Numbered from the stretch's first letter, positions 18,101 to 27,778 are shown. The stretch is 64,000 bases of DNA from Pycnococcus provasolii (GCA_938743325.2 OW568864.1:1178001-1242000); one strand, 5' to 3'. Notes: a model not told the origin generated them from the sequence alone. Translations and numbers: made by a program.

Positions 18101-20961
18101 GGCGATGTGTCCATGGAAGAGGAGGTTGTTGCGCTGGGGGAGGAGGAAATGCGCTGGCTGTCCGCCAGATTTTTGAATTCCCTCGAGAGAACGTCGTCGA
18201 CGGTGGCCACGTTGCCGTCAACCGCGCCGAATGCCCAAGCGACAGCCTCGCCCGCAGTGAAGAGAACATCCTCCGAATCTGAGATGGCGTGCACACCGAG
18301 CAAGCTATCCCACAGAGGCTGCACCTCAGCCGCGTCAGGACACCCGTGCAGAAGGAAGCCTGCAGCTTCCACAGCGCGGCTTATGGAACGCGTCGCCTCA
18401 TTGGATGCGGCCGTTTTCGTCAGCATCGACGTTAGATGCTTCGATGCCGATGCAACAAGGGCTAAGCCTGACGCGTGCGTAAGCTTCGATCGTTTGTTGG
18501 CATCAGATTCGGAGATGGCACTGTCGCGTGGTGACGACGACGACGACGATTCGGTGATGGCGCCGCCGAGGGAAGCCACACCGACAGCCCACGCGGCGTA
18601 CGCGCGCCGCTCGAAGGACGCGAACGGTGCATCTTTCTCGTCTTCTGACAGAGCCTCTGCGAGGCTGCTCGCCACCGTATCCGCGTCGGCGTTCCACGGC
18701 ATGCCAAGGCGATGGCGCACAGCCAACCAGAGACCCAGCGCGGCAGCAGAGCCCTCCGCAGCCTCCGGTTCGCTCGCGCGCGCTTTGCATGGGAGCGCGC
18801 ACACAGCGGAGGATGGCACCATGCCTGAGCGTGCTAGGGTATTGGCGAGCATGCGTGCCGATGCAAGACGCACGGATACGCTGCGATGGCGAAGGAGAGT
18901 CTCAAATAGAGGTATTAGCGAGGCTGATGATGACGCAAAGTCGTCCGGCGCATCGCCGTGCAGCTCGAGTAGAGTGGATGAGGCAGCTGCATGCGCTTCG
19001 TACGAGTGGAGGTCCATGCGAAGCACCTTGGTGCAGAGCGTGGCGAGCTCATTAGATGGGGGAGAACGATGGTAGCGACGGCACGAGCGCGCAAAGGCGA
19101 GCAGAGGAACCATCGCCGCGCTAGAAACGCGCAGCTCCGCGGGAACGTGCGTTTCATCCTCGCTCAAAAAGCCAGGCAGCATGTCCAAGGCGGTATGCAA
19201 AAAATCGTCCAAGGTTGGGGGTGCGTCATCAGACACTAGGCCGAGGCGCGCCTCCTCAGCTACCTCTGCCTTAGCGTCGCCGCGGCCCATGCAGCAGAGC
19301 AAGCGAGCTGCGGAGCACGAAAAGGGAAATGTGCTCCGCAGCCACTGCAGCGCGATGACGCGAGCGGCAGGCGAAGGCGAGGAGGCTGTCCTGCGCGCAA
19401 GCCGGAACAGAGACGCACCCACGCCGTCGTCGGGATTCAAGTCTCCATATGCGGCAACCAGCGCGCCGAGAGCACCCTGCACGCCCGCGCGCGCTCCTGG
19501 CGGCTCATCCTCGAGGCGTGCGAACAGAAGTTCCGGAATGTGAGAAGATGAGCGAAATACTGCCGGCGCACGGCGAGCTAGCTCGCCTAATGCGGTGTAC
19601 GCGAGGCTGCGGCTGGACGACGATGTCGCAGCTTCCACGCCTGCCGATGCGAGAGGAGGCTCGGCCACTTGAGCAAGTGTGAAGCTCAGCATCGACGGGG
19701 CGGCAGCCTGCAGATGCTTTTCCTCGGCATGCTTGAACACCCAAGCCGCAAGCTCGAGGCCGAGCTGACGAAGACGTGGTCCTGCGTCTGCTGCAACGCA
19801 CGCTTGTGCAACCTCCGCAACCTGCGGGAAGCAATTGGCAGCGGCAATGCTGCGGACGAACACCCTGTCCAACAGGACAGCGCGCAACGCGGGGCTGGCA
19901 GCGCGCGTCTCGCTGTCACCCAGGAATATCGACATGAGCGACGATGTAAGTTCCGGCGCAGCATCCACTGCAGCCGCTGCGCCGCCTATGCCACCCAGCC
20001 TCTTTTTCAGTAGCTCGTCGCCGTACGCCGCGACGTCGGCATCCGGGTCCCCTGCGGCGGCAAGGTAAAGCCGGAGGCATTCGACGGACGGCAAGTCCGC
20101 GCCCACAGTCAGCGACAACAAGCCGAGCTTGCGGCGTTTCAGGACGTCGCGTGCCGGCGGCGTTTCCGCTCCATGCACCGCCGCGGCGCGCGCGGAGCTC
20201 AGGCCGTGCGGTGAAGGGGGAGTTGCCGCGGCTCTTTGCTCTGCCGCCTCCTGCGCCGCCGCCGCGGCCACCTGCTGCGCGGCAGCTGCGCGACCCTCGG
20301 CGACAACGTCGCCCCCTCGTGGCACCGCTGCCGATGCGAGCGAAGCAACGACGGCGGCGTTGTGCGGGCTGCCCGCACCAGCCACGCGCGTGGATGGCGG
20401 TTGCCATAGCAGGGCGTCCTCGGCAAAAGCAAGGAATGCGGCGCGATCAGCCTTCGAGTGAATCAGCGGCTCTGCTCGTGCTTGCCAAGTCTCCGTTGGC
20501 GCATACGTGCGCTTCGATGCACCACCCTCCGCCTCGAGCGCGCTCACGACCATGCGCAAGAGCATCACGCGTTGCTGCGCAGCCCGAGAGCCGATGTTGC
20601 GTAAAACTGTCGCAAGCGACGCGAGCTGCTCTTCCGCAGTGGCGCGGCGAAACGCCATGTCGGCGTAGACGAGTGCAAAACTTCGCACCTTGGAGTGCGT
20701 CGCGCTTTGCAGGAGACTGAGCATATCTCCGAGCGGCAGCGGCGTCTTTGACGCACGCACGCGTTTGTTGATGTGCTGCAGGATTCCCATCACCTTCGCC
20801 TCGACGGCGGCGTGTGGTGTGCTGAGCTTGCCAACTGCAAGGGGCAGGAGCTTGCTGAGCACCTTGGGCAGCGCTTCTTCCGTCGTCATAGCGAGCTTCG
20901 TGAGCACGAGCTCGAGCTGCGCCACCTCCTCCGCCGCGGTGGTTGGCGAGGACGCAGACAT
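15175..20961 (-). CDS. ECM29: ECM29, proteasome adaptor and scaffold
   Basis: 1,928 residues in a single exon, near the ~1,850 usual for ECM29. The N-terminus (LELVLTKLAMTTEEALPKVL, then VGKLSTPHAAVEAKVMGILQ and HINKRVRASKTPLPLGDM) is the most diagnostic part: ECM29 proteins begin with the same H-I-N-K-R-V block. The rest is a solenoid of HEAT repeats, for example 'VAQVFYTQMERERSAAVLRA' and VLPILLDQALPNPAAEVRAL. ECM29 clamps the 19S lid to the 20S core, helps proteasome quality control and links proteasomes to motors and membranes. An acidic/Gly low-complexity loop (KGSSGDGVDGDGGDGKDSDN) sits near residue 1750. It is divergent to nothing close; kinesin-2 lies upstream on the same strand. Confidence 0.88.
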   Translation of the reverse strand: MSASSPTTAAEEVAQLELVLTKLAMTTEEALPKVLSKLLPLAVGKLSTPHAAVEAKVMGILQHINKRVRASKTPLPLGDMLSLLQSATHSKVRSFALVYADMAFRRATAEEQLASLATVLRNIGSRAAQQRVMLLRMVVSALEAEGGASKRTYAPTETWQARAEPLIHSKADRAAFLAFAEDALLWQPPSTRVAGAGSPHNAAVVASLASAAVPRGGDVVAEGRAAAAQQVAAAAAQEAAEQRAAATPPSPHGLSSARAAAVHGAETPPARDVLKRRKLGLLSLTVGADLPSVECLRLYLAAAGDPDADVAAYGDELLKKRLGGIGGAAAAVDAAPELTSSLMSIFLGDSETRAASPALRAVLLDRVFVRSIAAANCFPQVAEVAQACVAADAGPRLRQLGLELAAWVFKHAEEKHLQAAAPSMLSFTLAQVAEPPLASAGVEAATSSSSRSLAYTALGELARRAPAVFRSSSHIPELLFARLEDEPPGARAGVQGALGALVAAYGDLNPDDGVGASLFRLARRTASSPSPAARVIALQWLRSTFPFSCSAARLLCCMGRGDAKAEVAEEARLGLVSDDAPPTLDDFLHTALDMLPGFLSEDETHVPAELRVSSAAMVPLLAFARSCRRYHRSPPSNELATLCTKVLRMDLHSYEAHAAASSTLLELHGDAPDDFASSSASLIPLFETLLRHRSVSVRLASARMLANTLARSGMVPSSAVCALPCKARASEPEAAEGSAAALGLWLAVRHRLGMPWNADADTVASSLAEALSEDEKDAPFASFERRAYAAWAVGVASLGGAITESSSSSSPRDSAISESDANKRSKLTHASGLALVASASKHLTSMLTKTAASNEATRSISRAVEAAGFLLHGCPDAAEVQPLWDSLLGVHAISDSEDVLFTAGEAVAWAFGAVDGNVATVDDVLSREFKNLADSQRISSSPSATTSSSMDTSPPSTDTAKKSQALITSALFDTLVYSSKMSERRAGCIWLVSLIQYTDETSANLQAILSPAHDAFSELLGAEGGDELVIEMASRGLSLVYEKANESLKSQFVDGMMETLMHGKSKSRKRLVKLDENTVVFQADEGGIGSSQKLPDGEKTNLNTYKEICSLVTDVGQPDLLYKFLDLLHHQNTQNRQRGVAFSLQHIANRAQIDLSSHLASFVPKLYRMTHDPNAKVQESMRSIWAALLGEGAHKLVDEHLEAILAECTREMLNRSVWRNRESACRALADALVGRRFEEVESTLKLLWENSLKVRDDIKESVRLAAEALCRSLSNLTIRLCDPALTTNAEAVRKTTDIVLPILLDQALPNPAAEVRALGILTVEKLLKAARPEQVRSRLGDVCVALLESLSSLEDQRLNYLQQHVARAGLDESKLENLRISAASSSPMFESLDRCSSVLVDQESLDDVLQAVSTLARTGTGINTRAGTARFIVTLLRRFGSDAKSSANKVAQVFYTQMERERSAAVLRAYAGTVAAALSVAPKGRRAAFVDRLVAACDPATSDDATSDADTAAALVFRELSRGFADALSDFHSEVLPLAFVRKQESSASKRSEKEKHGSTNGGSGSGSSASSASEKARTAWSELWSELAGAESATVRVHAQEICAFCDKCMQSASWLTKAQGAAALADAASLAPAAIGEALAAQQSTAAKTLMSEAASSRHWEGKEEVFATLAALACADAGSRGAVPGAVKLCVSALASQKGERKHNVRREALSSLEALLANDEVSDDSCFGELVALLAPALQAGMDSSSSKGDGDEVKKGSSGDGVDGDGGDGKDSDNDKGAAHARSLAKLPAESICRVLALAYKRSRGVVPSAARDVASAIVPAADASRNWKCRSAALGTALAVVRGCFDDNDNDEVLDQLKGMGLAAASLEHEAHSEVQVAACELLAPYVQRGDDVALQTLKGLKENARSATVRQAAERNIVGQR

Positions 20962-21057
20962 GGCCTGTGGTGGTGCGAAGTTGTGGCAAGTGTGACCTGG
21001 TTGGAGGCAGGGGGCAGGGGGCAGGGGCAGGGCGCGGGAAAGGGAAAGGGAGAATGC

Positions 21058-21067
21058 AAAACCCTAA
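21058..21067 (+). promoter_or_regulatory. AACCCTAA-type box upstream of ECM29
   Basis: AAACCCTAAA about 100 nt upstream of the ECM29 start, flanked by a G-rich plus strand (21002-21050), that is a pyrimidine tract on the sense strand. Similar boxes precede several other genes here. Promoter role is inferred. Confidence 0.35.
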
Positions 21068-21221
21068 AATGCCCATCCATCCATTCCTCCCCGTGATGAC
21101 CACCGTCTTGACCATCGTCTTCGTCCTGACCACGTTTCCCCCGTGCTTTCCGTGACAGCTGCTACCTTAGTCTATTGTGCTCGTCTTTTCTTGGTACAAA
21201 GGAATGATGGGTTACACAGCA

Positions 21222-23408
21222 CTAGTTGAAGAACTCCTCCTCGTCCCCTTGGAACATGACGTTCGAGAGGTGCTGCTGCTCCTGACTCCCACCGTTGTAG
21301 TCGTACGTCGTCCGCTCGGGCAGGTCCAACTCCAGCTGGATGATGTTCTCCGCGCGGAACCTCGGATTCTGGTCACCCATCGCATTCGCAATCCGCGCGT
21401 AATCTGTCGTTGGCCGCCGGCCACCCGCGCTCTGCGGCCTCTTGCTGACTGGGACGCCCTTGTTGTTGGGAACCTCGTTTTCGTCGAGGTCATCGCTGAG
21501 CCGCTCCAACAGCCAGCACTCGTGCTCGTCGTCCCACTGCGCCTTGGACCCAATCTTCTTAGACTCCTCAGGAGGCACGAAGTGGTCGATCATCGCCTGC
21601 TTGAGCTTCAGCTGCTGCTGGAGGCTGCGAATCGTGTCCAGCATGTCCTCGCGATCTTTTTGGAACTCCTCCTGAATGTCGACAATCTCAGCCTTGATTT
21701 CGCTGTACTTGGTGAAAAGCTTCTTCAGCTTGCGCGTCTTCACCTCCACCTCCTCCTGCACGCTGTCAAACTTCTCATCCTCCTTCGCCTGCACATTTTT
21801 CAACTCGTCTAGCTGCCTCTGACGCTCTTCGTCCTCTTTCTTTTTCCTCTCGAGCGCTTGGCGCTGACGCTCGAGATCCTCCATTTCGCGCTTGTGCACA
21901 TCCTCGAGCGTCTCGTCGCCGCTGATGAGCTTGCCCTCCATCGCCGCGAGGCGCTTCTCCATCTTCGCACGAGCCTCGCGCTCCTGCTGCAGCTTCTCCG
22001 CCGCGGCATTTGCCACCTCCTCCTGCTCTGCGAGCGCCTTCTCGATCTTCTTCTTCTCCTCCTCCGTGCGTTCCTTCTCACCCAGCAGCTCTTGCATGCG
22101 CGCCTTGCCTCGCTCCGCGGCATCCTTCTTGATCTTCTCGAGCTCATCCTTGGTCACGCTCTTGCCCTCGAACTGAGCCGCCATGTCGCGCTTCAGGTTC
22201 GCCTGAAGCCTCTGCAGATCTGAAGAGCTGAGCTCGCGCTCCTTCACGATCTCCACCTCCTCGACGCGCTCTTCGCCGCCGTCGCCACCTCCTCCGCCAT
22301 CCTTGAGCTGCGACTTCAGCCTCGCAATCTCCTCCTGGAACTCACGGAGCATGGCATCCTTCGGATCCTCGTTGATGCGCGGCTTGTTCTTGATGTTCTT
22401 GGCGCGATTCGCGTATCGCAGCGTCGAGATGGTCTCGTCGAAGTTGTAGTCAGCCGGCCCGACGTTCGCCACCATCACTGTCTTGGTGTTGCCGCCGAGG
22501 CTGTCCTGCAGCAGACGTGTCAGCTTTGAGTCTCGGTATGGGATGTGCCCAGACTTGCCGTCGACGAGCGCGGAGATGACGTTACCGAGCGCGCTGAGCG
22601 ACAGGTTGATCTTCGTCGCCTCCTTCAGCCGGTCTCCCGTGGCGCCCGTCTTGGACTGCCTCTCCGAACCGGCCAGGTCGACGAGGTTGAGCTTTCCCAC
22701 GCGAATTTTCGCCTCGTCGCCAATCATTTCGCTGCATTCGATGGTGATGGTGAAGATGCTGTGGCTGCGACTGCTGTCCTGGTTCATGAGTGTCGCGCCG
22801 ACCGTTCGATTCTTCTTTCCCACGTCTAGAACGCTCTGAATCTCGCTGACTCCCTTGACTACGAAGTTGGTAAGGTCCTTGACGTAAACTCCCGTGTCCA
22901 CCGTCTCTTTGAGCTCGAGTTTGTTGTTTGGGTTCTTCCCGAGTAAGTCACGTATGTCCTCGTTGTAGATCTCGAGGTACGACGCGCGCACGAGGAACTG
23001 TTTGTCGGCACTTCCGTGCTCGATTTCGCTGAACACGTGGTCAAAGGTGTTCGGTATGATCCCTCGCAGGTCTTTCGGTTCCGGCCGCCCCTCCATGGTG
23101 TGCGTCTTTCCCGTTCCCGTCTGCCCGTACGCGAAGATGGTTCCGTTGTACCCCTCGAGCACGCTGTTGACGATTGGCTTCGCGGCGTCGTCGAAGATTC
23201 CGATCTGCGTGCTGTTCCAGTCGTAGACGGAGTCAAACGTGAACGTCTTGGGCGGTTCCGCCGCGCCCGCCTTTGGGTTTTTGACGGATATGCTCTTCAC
23301 CTTGAGGTCGACGTCCGCGATCCTCTGGTTTCCGTTGTCCACCTCCTTGGTGTTGAGCGGCCTGCATCGCACGACGACGCGCACCGTCTCCGCGGGCTTC
23401 GCGGACAT
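21222..23408 (-). CDS. FLA10/KIF3-like: Kinesin-2 heavy chain, anterograde intraflagellar transport motor
   Basis: 728 residues from the ATG at 23408. Motor domain at residues ~6-345: VRVVVRCRPLNTKEV, P-loop GQTGTGKTHTMEG, switch I NQDSSRSHSIFTI, switch II LVDLAGSERQ, and LTRLLQDSLGGNTKT. The neck linker and a long coiled coil (~360-600) follow, then the kinesin-2 tail with ARIANAMGDQNPRFRAENII and ELDLPERTTYDY, which is characteristic of KIF3A/KIF3B and Chlamydomonas FLA10/FLA8. These motors run to microtubule plus ends and carry IFT trains to the flagellar tip. Which of the two heterodimer subunits this is cannot be decided here. All motor motifs are intact. Confidence 0.93.
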   Translation of the reverse strand: MSAKPAETVRVVVRCRPLNTKEVDNGNQRIADVDLKVKSISVKNPKAGAAEPPKTFTFDSVYDWNSTQIGIFDDAAKPIVNSVLEGYNGTIFAYGQTGTGKTHTMEGRPEPKDLRGIIPNTFDHVFSEIEHGSADKQFLVRASYLEIYNEDIRDLLGKNPNNKLELKETVDTGVYVKDLTNFVVKGVSEIQSVLDVGKKNRTVGATLMNQDSSRSHSIFTITIECSEMIGDEAKIRVGKLNLVDLAGSERQSKTGATGDRLKEATKINLSLSALGNVISALVDGKSGHIPYRDSKLTRLLQDSLGGNTKTVMVANVGPADYNFDETISTLRYANRAKNIKNKPRINEDPKDAMLREFQEEIARLKSQLKDGGGGGDGGEERVEEVEIVKERELSSSDLQRLQANLKRDMAAQFEGKSVTKDELEKIKKDAAERGKARMQELLGEKERTEEEKKKIEKALAEQEEVANAAAEKLQQEREARAKMEKRLAAMEGKLISGDETLEDVHKREMEDLERQRQALERKKKEDEERQRQLDELKNVQAKEDEKFDSVQEEVEVKTRKLKKLFTKYSEIKAEIVDIQEEFQKDREDMLDTIRSLQQQLKLKQAMIDHFVPPEESKKIGSKAQWDDEHECWLLERLSDDLDENEVPNNKGVPVSKRPQSAGGRRPTTDYARIANAMGDQNPRFRAENIIQLELDLPERTTYDYNGGSQEQQHLSNVMFQGDEEEFFN

Positions 23409-23889
23409 GGCCACTACCTGCGTAGGTATGTTGGTAGAATACTCTTACACGAGAAGGCGGAGGTTGAAACAGAACAGGGCGCGGCAACAACTACTGTACA
23501 CACACGTCTGATGTCTGAGGACGGGACCCCCGGCACCTGAGGCCTGAGGGGGGACGCCTTTCACCTGACATGTGTTCGCTTTTGAGGGGACTTCTTACCA
23601 GAGGGGAGGTATGCAGGAAGTTGAACTTGTCAACTTGACCAGGCCACTTGCTTCACCTCGCATTTGATCCTCATCAAAGGCCTTCACCTTAGTCTATGGC
23701 CTGGTCATTCCACTCACTCGTTGTCCTGTAGTCCTGTTCCTCCGTCCCTCCCCTCCCCTCCCCAACGCATGTTCCAACGGGTCAATCGCTCTCCCCAATT
23801 CCCCCTCCTCCTCCTCCCCCCTTCCGCCCTCGGGGAGAAAGAAGTTCAAACTCACCCTTGCAGTACGGGTACTCCGCGACTCCGCTCTC
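23409..23889. other. Divergent spacer, kinesin-2 / coiled-coil protein
   Basis: About 480 nt with a C-rich pyrimidine tract at about 23740-23825 on the sense strand of the right-hand gene. No coding signal beyond chance frames. Confidence 0.4.
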
Positions 23890-25725
23890 ATGCAAGTCAT
23901 GGCAGCCTCAGGGGACGTCGACGCCAAGCTCAGAGTCTTGCGCGCACGAAGACTCAAAGTCGCGGAAGACGCGCTCGAGTACGCGACGCCCGCATACGCG
24001 CAGGCGATCGTGCAAAGGGCGACGCAGAAGCATAACGAATACGAAGCGGCAGCAAGACGCGCAGAAAAGAGAAACCAAGCTCTCAGGGATAAAGTCAAAC
24101 GGCTCGCGGATGCCCAGGACGCGCACGACACAAACGCAACGGCGCGCGACGACGTCGCGGCGGCGGCGGCACTGCACGCGGCAAGGGCGGAGTACGTCGC
24201 GACCGTGCGGGCGCTCTACCCGCAGTGGCTCGCACACGTCGCGCAAGGTCAACAGCAGAAAGCGCAGCAGAAGGAAGTTGACAGAGCCGCAGAAAGGGCC
24301 AGGTATCACGCGGCTCAGACGGCTTTTGAAAGGGCAAAGGCAGGAGCGGCGGCGGCGGCGGCGACGACGACGCGACGTCCTGCTGATCTTGCTCCTGCCG
24401 CTGCTGGGACTGCCGCCGCAGGGGCGCGCCTGTCGCCGAAGGTGCCGGTGGCACAGACGCGAGCAGCCGCAGCCGCAGTCGCAGTCCAGGGTGGAGAGAG
24501 CGACAGCGACAGCGACGACGTCGAGGAGGATGAGGAGGAGCTTGCTCGGCAGAGAGCGGCTTGGAATGACGAGCTGAGAAGGCGCAAGGAAGAACTCGAG
24601 CAGGAACGCAAGGCTGCTTCTGCCGAGGCGTCGACGACGGCGAGCACCTCATCGCCCGCGACGGCGGACGCGCTCGCTAGACTTTCACCAGATGCTCTCG
24701 CGAGACTACTTGAAACTGTTTTAGCCGCGGCACCGCCTGACGCCGCACCGTGGGTGGATCCTGCACCCGTGGTACCGCCAGCCTTCGTCGAAGCCGTTGC
24801 CAGTCCAGCAAAGGCGGCGGAAACGGTTCGAAGCTCGGCGTCAGCGTGGGCAGCGGCCACTTGCGCCCTCGTCGCCGCGGCGCGCAACAATGCCGCCGAA
24901 CCGCTGCTTCCAGTCGAGGCTGTGCGCTTCGTTGCCGCGGGCCGCGCCGCGCCTGAGCCTAGCGAGCTCGAGGAAGTGCTGGAGGCGGCACACTCGCCAG
25001 CGGCGGCGAAGATGTGGCGTGCGCTCGTGGTGCACTTCCTCGGTGGTGGTACTTCGGCTGCGAATGTGCTCACTAATCTTCTGCTTCCCGAGAGCTCGAC
25101 CGCACTTTCCAAGCTGACGGATGCACAGGCCAAATCTGCTCACGGTCGCCTGTGCGACGTGCTTACGACGATGCTGGGTGGTAGTTCAAGACCCGAGGCG
25201 TCGTCAACCACAGAATTGTCAGCGGGCTCTTCCCCTCTGCACATGGGTGCAACGAGCCTGATGGGAGCGTTTGCACCACGTCCTCGCGCCAAGCCCTCGA
25301 CACCACCCCCTGCGTCTGAGCTGCCGACCTCGTCAGCTGCGGATATGGATGCGCCAAGCCTGATGGGCATGTTCGCGCCGCGGCCACGTTCTAAGCCTAA
25401 GCCAACGGCATCGGTTGAACCTTCTTCCTCGTCGTCGTCAGCAGCCGTCACATCATCGCAGCCTTCATCCACGTCGCCGTCGTCGTCACGACCACCATCA
25501 GCCGTGCCGAGACCGCGCCTGTCGAGCGGCGTCGCAAGGCTGGTCTCAGGACGCGGGTTCGGATTGGACGCGAGTTTTGATGACGACAGTATTGACGACG
25601 AAGCTGCCGTACCAACCACGTCCGCATCCACAGCGGCGGCTAGGACGGCATCCACAGCGGCGGCTAGGACGGCATCCGCAGCGGCTAGGAGATCAGCCGA
25701 CTCGAGCGACGAGTTCGACTTCTAA
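23890..25725 (+). CDS. Unknown coiled-coil, low-complexity protein
   Basis: 611 residues from the ATG at 23890 (a second ATG lies 9 nt on). Residues ~10-175 are Lys/Arg/Ala/Glu-rich and predicted coiled coil (LRVLRARRLKVAEDALEYA; AEKRNQALRDKVKRLADAQ). A middle acidic patch (SDSDSDDVEEDEEE) is followed by a helical domain near 270-430. A twice-repeated module reads SLMGAFAPRPRAKP and SLMGMFAPRPRSKP (about 70 residues apart), a possible linear binding motif. The C-terminus holds two and a half TAST/AAAR repeats coded by a 24-nt tandem repeat (25625-25690) and ends DSSDEFDF. I do not recognise the family; a basal-body or cytoskeletal scaffold is possible. Confidence 0.7.
   Translation: MQVMAASGDVDAKLRVLRARRLKVAEDALEYATPAYAQAIVQRATQKHNEYEAAARRAEKRNQALRDKVKRLADAQDAHDTNATARDDVAAAAALHAARAEYVATVRALYPQWLAHVAQGQQQKAQQKEVDRAAERARYHAAQTAFERAKAGAAAAAATTTRRPADLAPAAAGTAAAGARLSPKVPVAQTRAAAAAVAVQGGESDSDSDDVEEDEEELARQRAAWNDELRRRKEELEQERKAASAEASTTASTSSPATADALARLSPDALARLLETVLAAAPPDAAPWVDPAPVVPPAFVEAVASPAKAAETVRSSASAWAAATCALVAAARNNAAEPLLPVEAVRFVAAGRAAPEPSELEEVLEAAHSPAAAKMWRALVVHFLGGGTSAANVLTNLLLPESSTALSKLTDAQAKSAHGRLCDVLTTMLGGSSRPEASSTTELSAGSSPLHMGATSLMGAFAPRPRAKPSTPPPASELPTSSAADMDAPSLMGMFAPRPRSKPKPTASVEPSSSSSSAAVTSSQPSSTSPSSSRPPSAVPRPRLSSGVARLVSGRGFGLDASFDDDSIDDEAAVPTTSASTAAARTASTAAARTASAAARRSADSSDEFDF
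25625..25690 (+). repeat. 24-nt tandem repeat inside the coiled-coil gene
   Basis: The unit TCCACAGCGGCGGCTAGG plus ACGGCA is repeated nearly twice, then a shortened third copy. It encodes STAAARTA units near the C-terminus and is probably length-variable. Confidence 0.7.
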
Positions 25726-25821
25726 TTTATTCAAAAGGTAAAATTAATCACAACACAGTTTAACGAGAATGAATGAAATGAAATGACGCAGTTGTTACAA
25801 GCAACGCGCGGTGGACAGTCC

Positions 25822-26886
25822 TCACACAGGTGGCTTGGCGCTACCGTCGCGTCGATTAAAAAGGGCTAGCCAGTCGCTGTGCACTTGTTTCGACATGAAG
25901 AGTCGTTGATTCGCGTACAGCGAGGCGCCGCCAATGGCGGCGGAGAAGCCAAGTAGCTTGCCGAGCAGGGCGCTTGCGGGGTGCTCGGCATCGAACCAGA
26001 TGTGCCCGAAGAAGAGTGTGAGTATTGACTTGATCTGGCCAACCACCTGGTACGTCACCGGACTTGTCTTTCCGATGAGCCCCGTCGACGACACTTGCAC
26101 GCCGATTGCAAATAGGCAGCTGCCAAACAACGCGACGTAGAAGTCAAATGTTGGTTTGTATGTCATGATGTCCCCAAAGATGAAGTCCGCGGGGATTGCG
26201 ACGATAGCGCCAACGACAAGCTGGGGCATCGAAAAGGCACGACTTAGCTGTACAGCGGAAATGGTGAACTCACGCTGCTTCGAGCCTTGCCAGATTTGGA
26301 ATTGCGCGGTGAATACGGTGGCGGAAAGAGCGATGGCGCAGCCATACAGTGTGGTCTGCACGTCGTGCACAACCGCAACGAGAACTCCGGCGGACATGAC
26401 TGCGAGCGAGAAGTACACCTTAAAGTCGTACTTGCGGTCGATCCCAGTTGTCAAGCTCTCCAGCACCATGGACGACGGTATGACGAGGAGCTTGAAGATC
26501 TGATAAAAGCCCACACTGTTGACGAGCAGTGATGTGTTCTGCAACTGAACGCTGACGACGCTCATGGATCCCACCTTGACGCGTTCCTTCATAGGCATCG
26601 CCCCTTTGTCGTGTCCGCCTATGGCCGCTAGAAATTCGAGCATAATGACGGTTGCAAGGTAGTGCAAGACGTTGAGCGTTGCTATGTAGTGAAACCCGTG
26701 TGTTTGAAGTACTGACTTGTTGCAAAGGACGCACGCCAAGCTGCTGACGACGTTGGCGACAATCCACCCGAGCGACTCGAGTATGTCGGTCCACGTCTTC
26801 GCCGCGGCGTGCAAGTCCTTGGGCGGCGGTGCGAGCGCCTTGCCGCTCTCCCCTGGCATGCTCGCGGAGGCCGATGGTGCGGCCAT
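25822..26886 (-). CDS. Drug/metabolite transporter superfamily, nucleotide-sugar or triose-phosphate translocator type
   Basis: 354 residues from the ATG at 26886; the upstream extension lacks an ATG. About ten hydrophobic segments. Diagnostic pieces are SLACVLCNKSVLQTHGFHY (NST/TPT family N-K-S motif after TM1), NSVGFYQIFKLLVIPSSMVL, YGCAIALSATVFTAQFQIW and SPVTYQVVGQIKSILTLFFG. These match the KT-type NST/TPT proteins such as UXT/URGT and SLC35E, which exchange nucleotide sugars in the Golgi or ER membrane. No plastid leader is obvious, favouring the secretory pathway. Substrate not determinable. Confidence 0.88.
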   Translation of the reverse strand: MAAPSASASMPGESGKALAPPPKDLHAAAKTWTDILESLGWIVANVVSSLACVLCNKSVLQTHGFHYIATLNVLHYLATVIMLEFLAAIGGHDKGAMPMKERVKVGSMSVVSVQLQNTSLLVNSVGFYQIFKLLVIPSSMVLESLTTGIDRKYDFKVYFSLAVMSAGVLVAVVHDVQTTLYGCAIALSATVFTAQFQIWQGSKQREFTISAVQLSRAFSMPQLVVGAIVAIPADFIFGDIMTYKPTFDFYVALFGSCLFAIGVQVSSTGLIGKTSPVTYQVVGQIKSILTLFFGHIWFDAEHPASALLGKLLGFSAAIGGASLYANQRLFMSKQVHSDWLALFNRRDGSAKPPV

Positions 26887-27079
26887 CGCGGGGTGTGTAG
26901 AAATACTCAAACTCTTGTACCGTGAATTTAGTCTGCACCAGTTTTTGCACCAGTTTTTGCCCAGGTAGTAAACCCTCCGTAGGAGTGGGGACCCATCCCT
27001 GGTCTTGCACCAATCCGATACAACCTTTTCAGTGCTAATTCCTTACTCTCAATCCTCTTTCTCACCCGGTTCATGGACG

Positions 27080-27778
27080 ATGAAGGTGAAGCACCTCGAG
27101 GCGATGCTCAGTGACGTCGCGCCCTTCGCCAAGCCGAAGGTGATGCTCGAGCAGTACCCGACGAGCGCGCACATTGCGAGCCACATACTCTTCACCGCGC
27201 AGGAGCAGTTCCAGGATATCGCGAACCGAACAGTCGTGGACTTGGGAACGGGCACGGGTATGCTTGCGATAGGCGCGAGCCTGTTGGGAGCTGCTCATGT
27301 CGTTGGCGTGGACATCGACGACGACGCGCTCGCCATCGCTGCAGAAAATGTCGAGGAGAACTTTGAGGATGTGCGTCCCGACGGCCCGCTGGACCTGCTT
27401 CGTTGCGACGTGCGCGACGTCTCTCGCCTTCGCCTGCACGCGGACACAGTGCTGATGAATCCTCCTTTCGGAACAAAACGCGCGGGCGCAGACATGGAAT
27501 TTGTTCGTAGCGCGCTTCTTGGCATATCATTTCCACCACGCGGTGGCGCGGTGTACTCTCTTCACAAGACGAGCACGCGCAAGCACGTCGGCGAGGTTGC
27601 TCAGCGCGACTTGGGTGCTTTGCGCGCTGATGTGGTTGCGGAGCTGCGCTACGACCTGCCCAAGACGTACCGTTTTCACAAGAAGGAGAGCGTGGACGTG
27701 TCGGTCGACGTATGGCGCTTCGTCGTCAAGGGTGGCGCTCGCGACGACGAAGACGCCACGGAGTCTGCTGGCACGTGA
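27080..27778 (+). CDS. METTL5: METTL5, 18S rRNA N6-adenosine methyltransferase
   Basis: 232 residues from the ATG at 27080. It opens MKVKHLEAMLSDV and runs through FAKPKVMLEQYPTSAHIASH, DLGTGTGMLAIGASLLGAAH (SAM motif I), GVDIDDDALAIAAENV, and the catalytic NPPF in VLMNPPFGTKRAGADMEFV, then AVYSLHKTSTRKHV and LRYDLPKTYRFHKKESVDV. This is METTL5 throughout, including the F-H-K-K-x-S-V-D tail. METTL5 with TRMT112 methylates one adenosine in 18S rRNA decoding-centre helix 44. A short insert (EDVRPDGPLD) and a C-terminal acidic tail are the only differences I see. Confidence 0.95.
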   Translation: MKVKHLEAMLSDVAPFAKPKVMLEQYPTSAHIASHILFTAQEQFQDIANRTVVDLGTGTGMLAIGASLLGAAHVVGVDIDDDALAIAAENVEENFEDVRPDGPLDLLRCDVRDVSRLRLHADTVLMNPPFGTKRAGADMEFVRSALLGISFPPRGGAVYSLHKTSTRKHVGEVAQRDLGALRADVVAELRYDLPKTYRFHKKESVDVSVDVWRFVVKGGARDDEDATESAGT